A stretch of 64,000 nucleotides of DNA from JAJKIV01 sp036741775 (GTDB lineage: Bacteria > Gemmatimonadota > Gemmatimonadetes > Gemmatimonadales > Gemmatimonadaceae), in contig DAINRQ010000028.1 of the NCBI GenBank assembly GCA_036741775.1, positions 1-64,000 on the forward strand, read 5' to 3'. Numbering within the stretch: the first letter of the stretch is position 1; every line of letters starts with the position of its first letter. The notes beneath the pieces were generated by a model. It saw nothing but the letters and a program-made list of their open reading frames with translations. It did no database searches and was not told where the DNA came from. A program made the translations under genes and the position numbers. Shown in pieces: positions 17,996 through 26,257 of the stretch.

Positions 17996-18128
17996 GCGTC
18001 GCGTCGGCTGATTGCCGCCGGGACTTGCCACGCACGCCGTCATTGGAACTCTCCGTCCTACCGAGCGGCGGCGGGCAACTTTCCCGTGGCGAAAACTGTG
18101 CCGTGCGACGCACGGCGGATTTTCTCTA

Positions 18129-18201
18129 TGGAGCTGAGGGGAGTCGAACCCCTGACCTCTGCAGTGCGATTGCAGCGCTCTCCCAACTGAGCTACAGCCC
18201 C
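18129..18201 (-). tRNA. tRNA-Ala (anticodon CGC)
   Basis: A 73-nt cloverleaf beginning GGGGCTG and ending CAGCTCC plus discriminator A. D-arm GCTCAGTTGGGAGAGC, anticodon stem CTGCA/TGCAG with loop ATCGCAC (anticodon CGC), T-arm AGGGG-TTCGACT-CCCCT. CCA is not encoded. Confidence 0.93.
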
Positions 18202-18292
18202 TCGTACGCGGGAGTGCGCCGATCGTTTCCACCCGTCGCACCGGGCCGCTAACGAAGCAGCCCCGCTGTGGGCGGGGCCGCGCCGATATCGT

Positions 18293-18320
18293 AAGCTACG
18301 ACCCATCGGGCAGTTGTCAA
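18293..18320 (-). promoter_or_regulatory. Candidate sigma-70 promoter for tRNA-Ala
   Basis: Reading leftward, a perfect TTGACA (18315-18320) is followed after 16 nt by TAGCTT (18293-18298), a weak -10. Transcription would begin about 85 nt before the tRNA, with a GC hairpin (18260-18278) in the leader. Confidence 0.4.
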
Positions 18321-18559
18321 GCGGCGCCGACCGCACACCGCCTGCTGGTACGTGGACGAATTCCCCACGTCCGCGTAACTAACCCCCCGCGAGACGGCTT
18401 GGTTCCCAAGCGAGAGGATTTCGTCGATGGGACGTTCATACGCCTGATGGCGTGGGTCGCCCGACCCATTGCGTTCCGGACCAGAGCGGATATCTTCGCG
18501 CCGCTCGGTTGAAATGTCCTAACGACTCTCTCACGACTCTTTCACCAGGAGTGACCCCG

Positions 18560-18967
18560 ATGCGCTTCCTGCGCGCCGCCGCCGTCGTCGCGGCATTCGC
18601 TCTCACTGGCTGCTATCACGCGGTGATCCAGACCGGCCGTCCGGAATCGAGCGACGTGATCTCTATCAAGTGGGCGAACGGGTTCGTCTACGGGCTCGTG
18701 CCACCGCCCGTGGTGGAGACGGCGTCGCGGTGCACGAACGGCGTCGCGAAGGTCGAAACGCAGCACAGCTTCCTCAACATGCTCGCGCAGTTCGTGACGT
18801 TCGGGCTCTACACGCCCATGCAGATCGATGTGACCTGCGCCGCCCGTGGGACGGCGTCCGCGGCACCGGTGATCAATGTGCAGCCCGGGCAATCGGCCGA
18901 GCAGGCGCTCGCCGAGGCGCTCCGCGTCTCCGAGGAGAACAGCACGCCCGTCTACGTACAGTTCTAG
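18560..18967 (+). CDS. Bor/Iss-like lipoprotein
   Basis: A 135-residue lipoprotein. The ATG at 18560 has AGGAG 8 nt upstream, and the signal peptide ends in lipobox LTGC. The core WANGFVYGLVPPPVV, CTNGVAKVETQHSFLNML and FVTFGLYTPMQIDVTC matches the Bor protein of phage lambda, including its two conserved cysteines. Bor and Iss proteins sit in the outer membrane and in E. coli contribute to serum survival; the role here is unknown. About 35 extra residues follow the Bor domain (VQPGQSAEQALAEALRV). No phage genes surround it, so it looks like a chromosomal homologue. Confidence 0.8.
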   Translation: MRFLRAAAVVAAFALTGCYHAVIQTGRPESSDVISIKWANGFVYGLVPPPVVETASRCTNGVAKVETQHSFLNMLAQFVTFGLYTPMQIDVTCAARGTASAAPVINVQPGQSAEQALAEALRVSEENSTPVYVQF

Positions 18968-19033
18968 GATCGCGCGGCCCGGACCACCGCCGAGCCTAAC
19001 GGCACGACGCACCGCACCGACGGACAGGACCAC

Positions 19034-19105
19034 CGGAACGACAGGAGAGACGAGAGACCGGCTTCGACGCGTCGAAGCCGGTCTCTCGTCTCTCCTGTCG
19101 TTCCG
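19034..19105. repeat. 72-bp perfect palindrome between convergent genes
   Basis: Every base from 19034 to 19069 pairs with 19105 to 19070, with no spacer at the centre (TTCGACG|CGTCGAA). It lies 67 nt after the Bor-like gene and 13 nt before the stop of the KGG gene, so it may serve as a bidirectional terminator. There is no T-tract on either side. Confidence 0.85.
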
Positions 19106-19117
19106 ACTTGCCGCAGC

Positions 19118-19552
19118 TCAGGTGGGATTCGGCACGTCTTCGTCGCGCACCGACTCCACGTCCTGATCGTCCCGTAGGTTCCGGTTGCCCCCGATGTCCT
19201 GAGGGCTCATCCCCTCGCGTGACACTTCGACCGGCGACTCACGATCCGAGTACGCGGCGCCCGACGCGCCCACACCCGTCGCCGTGCCTTCGAGTCCGCG
19301 CGACGCACTCTGGCGACGACGATTCTTCGCCCCGCGCGACTCTCCGCCTTCGCGCCCGATCGCGGCCATGTGCGCGCGATCGCGGCTCACCACCTCACCA
19401 CCCTTCCGCCCGGCCACTCGTGCTTCGTCCGACGTCCACTCGTGCGCCGTGCCCTTCGCGTGCGCGGCACGCCCACCCTTACTGGCGATTTCTCGCTGCC
19501 GGTTCGCGTCCATGGACGCGAACCCACGTTTGCTCTTCCCCGTTCCCGACAT
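19118..19552 (-). CDS. KGG-repeat stress-type protein
   Basis: A 144-residue, highly hydrophilic protein with three tandem KGG-type motifs: DANRQREIASKGGRAAH, DEARVAGRKGGEVV and AHMAAIGREGGES. This is the stress-induced acidophilic repeat found in GsiB, YciG and con-10 proteins. The rest is polar and probably disordered. A GGAGG site lies about 5 nt before the ATG. A role in general or desiccation stress is inferred from the family. It neighbours a stress-type SDR gene. Confidence 0.85.
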   Translation of the reverse strand: MSGTGKSKRGFASMDANRQREIASKGGRAAHAKGTAHEWTSDEARVAGRKGGEVVSRDRAHMAAIGREGGESRGAKNRRRQSASRGLEGTATGVGASGAAYSDRESPVEVSREGMSPQDIGGNRNLRDDQDVESVRDEDVPNPT

Positions 19553-19758
19553 CGCGCCTCCATCAAGTTGGGGACCTTATTCACGTGCGGACTCGCGGAT
19601 CCCCCAACAGCCACTACCGCGAGCAACATACTTCAGACCACGTGCACGAACCAACACTCCAGCCCGGCGCAAGTCGCGGGCCGTGGCGCTGAGCCCGCAG
19701 CGGAACTTTGCCTCACGAAATGACTTGCCGGTCAGGCGCCGCCACGCCCTCCACGGCC

Positions 19759-20700
19759 TCAGCCGGCCGTGGTCTCGCCCCCCAGGAGCGTCAGTACCTC
19801 GCCCGTGATGTAGCTCGAGTCGGCTCCAGACGCGAAGAACACGTACGCCGGGGCGATCTCCTCGGGCTGGGCCGGTCGCTTCATGGGCGTATCTGCTCCG
19901 AACTTCACCACCTCCTCGGCCGACTTGGCCGTCGTGTTCAGCGGGGTCCATACGGGACCGGGAGCCACGCAGTTCACGCGGATGCCCCGATCGACGAGGT
20001 TCTGCGCCAGCGATTTCGTGAACGCGTGGATAGCGCCCTTCGTTGCCGCATAATCGAGCAGATGGCCGCTCCCCTCCAGCCCCGTGATCGACCCGGTGTT
20101 GATGATGGCTGCACCCCGCCGCATGCGCGGGATCGCCGCCTTCGCCATATAGAAATACCCGTAGATGTTCGTGCGGAAGGTGCGGTCCCATTGTTCTTCG
20201 GTCAGCTCCTCGATGGACTCGAGGTCCTGCTGGTACGCCGCGTTGTTCACGAGGACGTCGATCGCGCCGAGCTCTCGAACCACCCGGTCGACGGCCTCCT
20301 GGCAGAACCCGGCGTTCGTGACATCGCCCGGAAGAAGGAGCGCCTTTCGCCCCTCCCGCTCGATGTGGTCGCGCGTCTCCCGTGCGTCGCCTTCTTCCTC
20401 AGGTAAGTACACGATGGCGACATCAGCGCCTTCGCGCGCGTACAGCACCGCTACCGCACGCCCGATTCCCGAATCACCGCCAGTAATCAGCGCCACCTTG
20501 CCCGAGAGCTTTCCCGCCGGTCGATAGACCGGGGCCTCGAACTTCGGGCGAGGCGTCATCTTCGCCTCGACGCCGGGCGCCCGCTGCGACTGTTTTGGCA
20601 ATGGCGGCCGCGGATGCGAACGTTCGCGCGCGACCTCACGCTGCTTCGTGCGAGTCCCGGCGCGCGGGCGCGCCGTTTTCCGCTTCGACTTGGCTGGCAT
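19759..20700 (-). CDS. SDR-family oxidoreductase (general-stress YhdF/YhxC type)
   Basis: A 313-residue short-chain dehydrogenase. Residues 1-60 are a basic, probably disordered tail (MPAKSKRKTARPRAG). The Rossmann motif TGGDSGIG is near residue 70, NNAA near 150, and the catalytic Tyr-Lys pair is in LDYAATKGA near 215. The sequence around APVYRPAGKLSGKVALITGGDSGIG is typical of the stress-inducible subgroup that carries such N-terminal tails. Substrate unknown. The ATG at 20700 is preferred over one at 20709 because MPAKSKRK is the usual type of start. Confidence 0.87.
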   Translation of the reverse strand: MPAKSKRKTARPRAGTRTKQREVARERSHPRPPLPKQSQRAPGVEAKMTPRPKFEAPVYRPAGKLSGKVALITGGDSGIGRAVAVLYAREGADVAIVYLPEEEGDARETRDHIEREGRKALLLPGDVTNAGFCQEAVDRVVRELGAIDVLVNNAAYQQDLESIEELTEEQWDRTFRTNIYGYFYMAKAAIPRMRRGAAIINTGSITGLEGSGHLLDYAATKGAIHAFTKSLAQNLVDRGIRVNCVAPGPVWTPLNTTAKSAEEVVKFGADTPMKRPAQPEEIAPAYVFFASGADSSYITGEVLTLLGGETTAG

Positions 20701-20825
20701 CCCAATCATCCCGTGAACCGTGGAAGGGCGTTCCCGCGCAAACCGTGGGCCGCTCGGCCACGCATTCCCTGTGCTTCGACGTGCGTCGCGCGCCCCTCAT
20801 CCGGCTATCGCTATATTTGCCCCTC

Positions 20826-21785
20826 GTGTCGCTCGCCATCCGATTCCTCGGGACCTCCGCCTCTCGACCGACCGTCGAACGCGGCGTGACCTCGCTCGCG
20901 GTGGTGCGCGAGGGCGAGACGTTCCTGTTCGACTGCGGCGAGGGCACACAGCGGCAGATGATGCGGTACGGAGTCGCGTTCTCCCTCCGCGACATTTTCT
21001 TCTCGCACATGCACGTCGACCACATGCTCGGCGTGGTGGGCCTGATGCGCACCATGGCGCTCCAGGGCCGCGAAGAGCCGCTTCGCCTGTGGGGACCCGC
21101 CGGGTCCACGAAGATGCTCAAGCGAGCGGAGACGTTCGGCGCCGACCGGGTCGGGTTCCCCGTCGAGTATCGCGAGCTCGCTGCCGGCGACAGGGTTCCG
21201 CGGAAGGGCTACGCGATCGTCGCATTCGCCGCAGACCACATGCGAACGCCCGCTCTCGGCTTCGCCCTCGTGGAGGAGCAACGACTCGGGCGCTTCAACC
21301 CCGATCGGGCACGCGAGCTTGGCATTCCCGAAGGCCCGCTCTGGGGACAACTCCATCGCGGCATCCGGATCTCGCTCGACGACGGTCGGGTGGTCGACCC
21401 ATCCGATCTGGTGGGCCCCACGCGGCCTGGGCGGAAGCTCGTGATCACCGGAGACACGCGCCCCTGTGACGCGACCGTCGAGGCCGCGCAGGCCGCCGAT
21501 CTCCTGGTCCACGAGTCGACGTTCTCGGACGAGGACCGCGCCCGCGCTGCGGAGACGGGCCATTCGACCGCGCGCGAAGCGGCGGAGGTCGCCTCTCGCG
21601 CGGGTGTACGCCGCCTCGTCCTCACGCACGTGTCCGCGCGCTATTCGCGAGACGTCTCCGATCTCGAGCGCGAAGCGCGTGAAGTCTTTCCGGCTACGCA
21701 GGTCGCGCGCGACGGCACTGAGATCGACATCCCGTTTCCCGACGCAGTCGACTCATCGAGCAGCGACGTCGTGGCACGCGCCTGA
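20826..21785 (+). CDS. rnz: Ribonuclease Z
   Basis: A 319-residue metallo-beta-lactamase-fold endonuclease that trims tRNA 3' ends. The zinc motif HMHVDH is near residue 61. Other family marks are LGTSASRPT at the N-terminus, FDCGEGTQRQMM, the exosite region before residue 200, GDTRPCD, HESTF and the late metal histidine in LTHVSARYS. The GTG at 20826 gives the expected MSLAIRFLGT; the longer upstream frame is unsupported. Divergent from the SDR gene. Confidence 0.93.
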   Translation: MSLAIRFLGTSASRPTVERGVTSLAVVREGETFLFDCGEGTQRQMMRYGVAFSLRDIFFSHMHVDHMLGVVGLMRTMALQGREEPLRLWGPAGSTKMLKRAETFGADRVGFPVEYRELAAGDRVPRKGYAIVAFAADHMRTPALGFALVEEQRLGRFNPDRARELGIPEGPLWGQLHRGIRISLDDGRVVDPSDLVGPTRPGRKLVITGDTRPCDATVEAAQAADLLVHESTFSDEDRARAAETGHSTAREAAEVASRAGVRRLVLTHVSARYSRDVSDLEREAREVFPATQVARDGTEIDIPFPDAVDSSSSDVVARA

Positions 21786-21843
21786 GCACGCTTCCCCCAT
21801 CAACGGCCGACCTCGCCATTCACCGACTCGGTTGCTCAGCCGT

Positions 21844-22119
21844 TCACCCAACCGAACGCGCGCGGGTCGAGGTCACGGGCATCGACCGCCGGAAGAGCCG
21901 TTGAAGATCCACGTCTCCTAAAGAATCCAGCACGGAGTCTTCATCCAGCCGAGCCGTAACGTCATGGGCCTCCGCGCCGCGCTTGATGTACCACGCGTAC
22001 CGATCGAGTCGCGTCGTCCGATGGTCGGGGTGACGAAAGACGACTGTCGCGTTGCTCGAGCCGGGCGTGTGCACGTCGACCGTCCACGTCGTTCCGTCGG
22101 GTGCCGTGAAAGTCCGCAT
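21844..22119 (-). CDS. Small conserved protein of unknown function
   Basis: A 91-residue protein starting MRTFTAPDGTTWTVDV, with CGGAG just before the ATG. The opening pattern F-x-x-P-x-G-x-x-W recalls small proteins often seen in Gemmatimonadota genomes. It overlaps the 3' part of the larger upstream gene by 158 nt in another frame, so one of the two ends may be wrong. Function unknown. Confidence 0.6.
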   Translation of the reverse strand: MRTFTAPDGTTWTVDVHTPGSSNATVVFRHPDHRTTRLDRYAWYIKRGAEAHDVTARLDEDSVLDSLGDVDLQRLFRRSMPVTSTRARSVG

Positions 22120-23329
22120 GAGCTCCGGAGATGAAGTTGGTTTGCGACGCATTGCTCGCGGGTACCAGGCGCGGCCGCCGCTGCATCGGTCCCGCGACTG
22201 TCCTCGCGCTGGCCGAGTACAGCGTCGACTCGTCGAACGCGCGAGCGAGCGCGTGGCGCGCGCTGCTATCGACCGCAGAGCCGTCGAGACGATAGACCCG
22301 ACGAGCCGGCGTGGGGAGGCGTCCCGCGAGCCACTCGTTGCGCGCCGTGTCTCGCACCACGATCGTCGCGAATTCTCCTGTCGAGTCGTATCGGGCGACG
22401 ACGTCGTAGCGCGATCCACCCCAGACTTCGCTCAGCGAGTCCGGCGCGAGCCGCGGGATGGTCGGCTCCACATCCCGCCACCATGTTGGGAACGGCGCCC
22501 TGAGATGCGGCAGCGGCAAGGAGAAGGCGCCGTCGGGTACACCCGCCCCCGGGACGAAAAACGCGACCATCGGCGCCCCGTCGATGTCATCGATGGCGAA
22601 GCTCGTGGAGTCGAAGCGGAACGCGTCGATCACGCGCGCCGCGCGCGGACCCAGGCGATCACCCGAGCGTCGAACAGAGTCGAGCACGACGCGATACGCC
22701 GCGCGGCCCTGCGCGATGAGCCGCCGTGCGATCGTGTCGCCGAACACCTGCGGCAGGGATGCCTGTGCGCCACGACGAAGGTCGATCACGCCGTGCCGCG
22801 TTTCGTGCGACTGCTCGCCGCTCACGATGTCGATGTCGCGATGGTGCTCGAACGACAGGAGCGGGCCGACGACGTTCAGTAGCGTGGTCTCACTCGTGGC
22901 GACGGTGTGCGGATCGTCGCTTCCCTCCTCGTGCGGTGCAAGCGGGCGCTCCTCCGGATGTCCCTTCGCGAAGGCACGCGCGATCTCCGCGACGCGGTGA
23001 TCGGCGAAGACCTCGATGGAGTCGCCGGACAGGAGATCGCGTCGATAGATGCGTTGGCCGACGAGGAGGGCATCGAAATAGGATCGGTCGTCGTCGGCAA
23101 CGTAGAGCTCGTAGAACCGGCCGTCGACGTTGGCGAGCGTCAGCGGCGCGCGACGCACGCGAAGTGACTGACCATCCGAGCGTACCCAGAACGTGGAGTC
23201 ACCCGCTGCGACGAGAAACTCGGCGGCCGGCGGTGGGATCACTCGCGGGGGCTCGGCGCGACATCCGAACGTGCCGAGGATGGCGACCAACGCCGCGCGT
23301 GCGGCCCTGCGAGTTTCGGGTCGGGGCAT
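21962..23329 (-). CDS. Putative lipoprotein, possibly RsiV/DUF3298-like
   Basis: A 455-residue exported protein beginning MPRPETRRAARAALVAILGTFGC, with a lipobox-like end (GTFGC). The middle section (VGPLLSFEHHRDIDIVSGEQSHETRHGVIDLRRG) resembles DUF3298/RsiV-type domains, which often have a phrase on low-GC secreted proteins about 'gas..H'; the match is weak. From about residue 405 the frame runs through the small gene at 21844-22119 in another frame and turns arginine-rich. The real protein may end near 22120, with a frameshift or missed stop. Confidence 0.6.
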   Translation of the reverse strand: MPRPETRRAARAALVAILGTFGCRAEPPRVIPPPAAEFLVAAGDSTFWVRSDGQSLRVRRAPLTLANVDGRFYELYVADDDRSYFDALLVGQRIYRRDLLSGDSIEVFADHRVAEIARAFAKGHPEERPLAPHEEGSDDPHTVATSETTLLNVVGPLLSFEHHRDIDIVSGEQSHETRHGVIDLRRGAQASLPQVFGDTIARRLIAQGRAAYRVVLDSVRRSGDRLGPRAARVIDAFRFDSTSFAIDDIDGAPMVAFFVPGAGVPDGAFSLPLPHLRAPFPTWWRDVEPTIPRLAPDSLSEVWGGSRYDVVARYDSTGEFATIVVRDTARNEWLAGRLPTPARRVYRLDGSAVDSSARHALARAFDESTLYSASARTVAGPMQRRPRLVPASNASQTNFISGAHADFHGTRRNDVDGRRAHARLEQRDSRLSSPRPSDDATRSVRVVHQARRGGP

Positions 23330-23448
23330 CGTCGTGGGAATATAGCCGAGCCGTGTGTCACGCCGGAGGGTATCAATGCGTCGCATGCATGCGATGGTCC
23401 GCCGTTAGATTGCTCGCACCCTCGGCTCAACTTCCGCCCACGCGTCCG

Positions 23449-24744
23449 ATGTCTCGTTCTTCACTGCTCGCGCTCGCTCCGCTGACCGTCTTCACGCTCG
23501 CCTGTGCGGCGAGCGCAGCCGATCGTCCAGACTCTGCCGCCGCGGGGGCTATCGACACTGCTCCGCCAATCGTGGCGGGCGCGACGAGCGGACCAGACAC
23601 CATAGGGACCGCGCGCGCGGACACGTCAGGCGCGGTGGCCACGTCGCCGTCGAGGGATGCCGGGGTGAGCCCATCCATTGCGGCGCGCCCGGCCTCAGCC
23701 GCGGAGCTCCCGATCGTTCGGGGATTGTACGTCAATCGGTTCGCCGCGCAGAGCATCCGGCGCATGCGCCGGTTGATCGACATCGCCGACTCGACCGAGA
23801 TCAATGCGTTCGTGATCGACGTGAAAGACGAGTTCGGGCTCAACATTCCATCACAGGACCCGCTCCTTCGGAAGAACGCCGGGACCGCGGGCGTCATCCC
23901 GAACGTCCGGCAATTGCTCGACACACTCGAGGCGCATGACATCCTCGCCATTGCCCGGATCGTCGTGTTCAAGGATTCGGTGGCGGCGCGCGTGAATCCC
24001 GATCACGTGATGCGGAAGCCGGACGGGACGCCCTGGCGCGACAAGCAGGGGCTGACCTGGGTGAACCCGTATGACGAGGAGATCTGGGAGTACAACTTCC
24101 GCGTCGGCGAGGAAGCGGTGAAGCTCGGCTTCGACGAGATCCAGTTCGACTACATCCGGTTCCCGGAGCCGTACAAGAGCCTCCCCACGCAGGTGTTCCC
24201 GAACCAGAAGGGACGGTCGAAGCCGGCCGTCCTCGCCGAGTTTCTCCGCGTCGCGAACGCGCGGTTCGACAAGCTGAACGTCCACACCACGGCGGATGTG
24301 TTCGGACTCGTGACGACCGTCGGCGGGCCGCTGGAGATCGGACAGGACTGGGAGGCGTTATCGCCGGTGGTCGACGTGATGCTGCCGATGACGTACCCGT
24401 CCCACTACCCGCGCGGCGCGTTCGGGCTCGCGCGGCCTAACGCGGATCCATACACTGTGCAGCTGCGCGCCATCTCGCGCGCGCGCCAACGAGACGCGAA
24501 GCTCGGCCTGAGCGGTGAGCGCGTCCGGCCGTGGATCCAGGCGTTCTCACTCGGTCAGCCGCCGTACGGCCCATCGCACGTGAAAGATCAGGCGCGCGGA
24601 ATCTACGACGCCGGCTACAACGGTTGGGTGTGGTGGCACCCCGGCTCACGCTACGAGCCGTTCCTGCCTGCACTCGAGAAGACGCTGGAGCCGAGAGCCA
24701 AGACCGTCGGGAACGCGGAACCGGGAACGGGGAACCGGGACTAG
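23449..24744 (+). CDS. Putative glycoside hydrolase (DUF4015-type) lipoprotein
   Basis: A 431-residue exported protein with signal MSRSSLLALAPLTVFTLAC. A low-complexity Ala/Ser/Thr region (25-85) precedes a TIM-barrel-like domain: RGLYVNRFAAQS, INAFVIDVKDEFG, GFDEIQFDYIRFP, DVFGLVT, DVMLPMTYPSHY, RPWIQAFSLG and GWVWWHPGSRY. This order fits the putative glycoside hydrolase family PF13200, with acidic residues at the expected barrel ends. The substrate is unknown. The last residues (AEPGTGNRD) read into the GGGAACC-type repeat next to the scaffold gap, so the natural C-terminus is uncertain. Confidence 0.82.
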   Translation: MSRSSLLALAPLTVFTLACAASAADRPDSAAAGAIDTAPPIVAGATSGPDTIGTARADTSGAVATSPSRDAGVSPSIAARPASAAELPIVRGLYVNRFAAQSIRRMRRLIDIADSTEINAFVIDVKDEFGLNIPSQDPLLRKNAGTAGVIPNVRQLLDTLEAHDILAIARIVVFKDSVAARVNPDHVMRKPDGTPWRDKQGLTWVNPYDEEIWEYNFRVGEEAVKLGFDEIQFDYIRFPEPYKSLPTQVFPNQKGRSKPAVLAEFLRVANARFDKLNVHTTADVFGLVTTVGGPLEIGQDWEALSPVVDVMLPMTYPSHYPRGAFGLARPNADPYTVQLRAISRARQRDAKLGLSGERVRPWIQAFSLGQPPYGPSHVKDQARGIYDAGYNGWVWWHPGSRYEPFLPALEKTLEPRAKTVGNAEPGTGNRD

Positions 24745-24756
24745 AAGACCGGGAAC

Positions 24757-24856
24757 NNNNNNNNNNNNNNNNNNNNNNNNNNNNNNNNNNNNNNNNNNNN
24801 NNNNNNNNNNNNNNNNNNNNNNNNNNNNNNNNNNNNNNNNNNNNNNNNNNNNNNNN
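24757..24856. other. Scaffold gap of 100 N inside a GGGAACC-type repeat
   Basis: Exactly 100 N flanked on both sides by ACCGGGAAC. The left flank has several near-copies (GGGAACGCGGAACCGGGAAC), so the gap spans a repeat the assembler could not resolve. Confidence 0.95.
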
Positions 24857-25043
24857 ACCGGGAACGGCCTGCGGGGACGGCAGCGTCCCGAGCGGCCGTT
24901 CCCCTTGTCTTTCAGACCGCTCGAGAGACTAACGCTGACCGCCGCCCGAGTCATCTTCGTCATCCTGTTAATCCTGTCCATCCCCTCCTGCCTTTTGCCC
25001 ACCTGGACCGGTCGCGATGCGTCGGGGGCGCGATGATGCTCGG
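24857..25043. repeat. Second copy of the intergenic repeat seen at 4237-4435
   Basis: Shares in the same order with 4237-4435: an arm with GAGCGGCCGTTCCCC, GCCGCCCGAGTCATCTTCGT, ATCCTGTTAATCCTGTCCAT and ACCGGTCGCGATG. Similarity is high but imperfect. No gene is present between the gap and the gene ending at 25046. Confidence 0.7.
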
Positions 25044-25045
25044 AG

Positions 25046-26257
25046 CTAGGCTCGGGCTATCACCTCGACCCCCTCGATGAGTCGGTCCACCTCTTCGACT
25101 GTGGTATAGCACGCGGCGCCGGCGCGCACGACGCCGTCCGCCGCGTGCCCCAGGCGCTCGATCACCGTCGTCGCGTAGAAGTCCCCGTTCGACACGAAGA
25201 CGCCGCGTCGCGCGAGCAGGCGTGCGACGTCATCGGACACCATCCCATCTACGACGAACGCAACCGTCGGCGTGCGGGGATTCCCCGGGGGCAATCCGTA
25301 GAGCCGCACGCGAGGGATCGCCGCGAGGCCGTTCCACATGCGGGAGACCAGTTCGGTCCCTTGGGCGTGCAGCTTCGCATAGGCGGTCACGAGGCGCTCG
25401 CGGCGCGTGTTCCCCTTGCCGAGCGATGCGAGATAGTCGACCGCCGCTGCTGCACCTACGATGCCCTCGTGGTTCTGCGTCCCCGTCTCGAGACGCTCCG
25501 GCGCCGTTTCCGGCGCGGGGATGAGCTTCGGGACATCCACACTGGCTACGAGCTCTCGCTTTCCCCAGAGAATGCCGACGTGCGGACCGTAGAACTTGTA
25601 GGCGGAGCAGGCCAGAAAGTCGCAGCCGAGCGAGTGCACGTCCGTGAGCACGTGCGGCGTGTAGTGCACGGCGTCCACGAACACCAGTGCCCCATGCGCC
25701 TTCGCCAGACTCGCCGCCGCCGCGACGTTCGTGATCGTGCCAAGCGCGTTCGACGCCGCGCCGATCGCGAGCAGCTTCGTGCGTGGCGTGATGGCTTGCT
25801 CGAGGTCATCCCACTCGAGAATGCCAGCCGCCGGGTTCATGCGCACGGTTTTCACCTCGACGCCACGTTCGGCAGCGAGCCGGGTCCACGGCGCAACGTT
25901 CCCGTGATGGTCGAGCTCCGTCACGACCACTTCGTCACCTCGGCCCCATTGGACCGCGAGGCCGCGCGCCAGGTGAAAGGCGAGCGTCGTCATGTTCAGG
26001 CCGAACGCGATCTCGGTCGGATCACCGTTCACGAAGTCCGCGAGCGCGACGCGCGCCGCCTCGAGCGCCGCGTCCGTTTCGGCGCTCGTCGGGTAATTCC
26101 AATGAGTGTTGGCGTTGTGGTGGAAGAGGTAGTCGTTCATCGCCTCGACCACCTGACGCGGCACCTGGGTGCCGCCGGGCCCATCGAAGTACGCGACCGG
26201 CAACCCGTCGTGCGTGCGCGCTAGCGCCGGGAAGTCGCGCCTAACGTCGGCGGTCAT
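25046..26257 (-). CDS. Cysteine-desulfurase-like aminotransferase (class V)
   Basis: A 403-residue PLP enzyme. The PLP lysine is in SAYKFYGPHVG near residue 223. Other marks are YFDGPGGTQVP, FGLNMTTLAFHLARG, ELDHHGNVAPW and FVDAVHYTPH. This is the cysteine desulfurase-like subgroup (TIGR01976-type), related to SufS/CsdA, but the exact substrate is unclear, and no other Fe-S assembly genes are nearby. Its ATG overlaps the stop of the upstream dehydrogenase gene (ATGA). Confidence 0.85.
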   Translation of the reverse strand: MTADVRRDFPALARTHDGLPVAYFDGPGGTQVPRQVVEAMNDYLFHHNANTHWNYPTSAETDAALEAARVALADFVNGDPTEIAFGLNMTTLAFHLARGLAVQWGRGDEVVVTELDHHGNVAPWTRLAAERGVEVKTVRMNPAAGILEWDDLEQAITPRTKLLAIGAASNALGTITNVAAAASLAKAHGALVFVDAVHYTPHVLTDVHSLGCDFLACSAYKFYGPHVGILWGKRELVASVDVPKLIPAPETAPERLETGTQNHEGIVGAAAAVDYLASLGKGNTRRERLVTAYAKLHAQGTELVSRMWNGLAAIPRVRLYGLPPGNPRTPTVAFVVDGMVSDDVARLLARRGVFVSNGDFYATTVIERLGHAADGVVRAGAACYTTVEEVDRLIEGVEVIARA

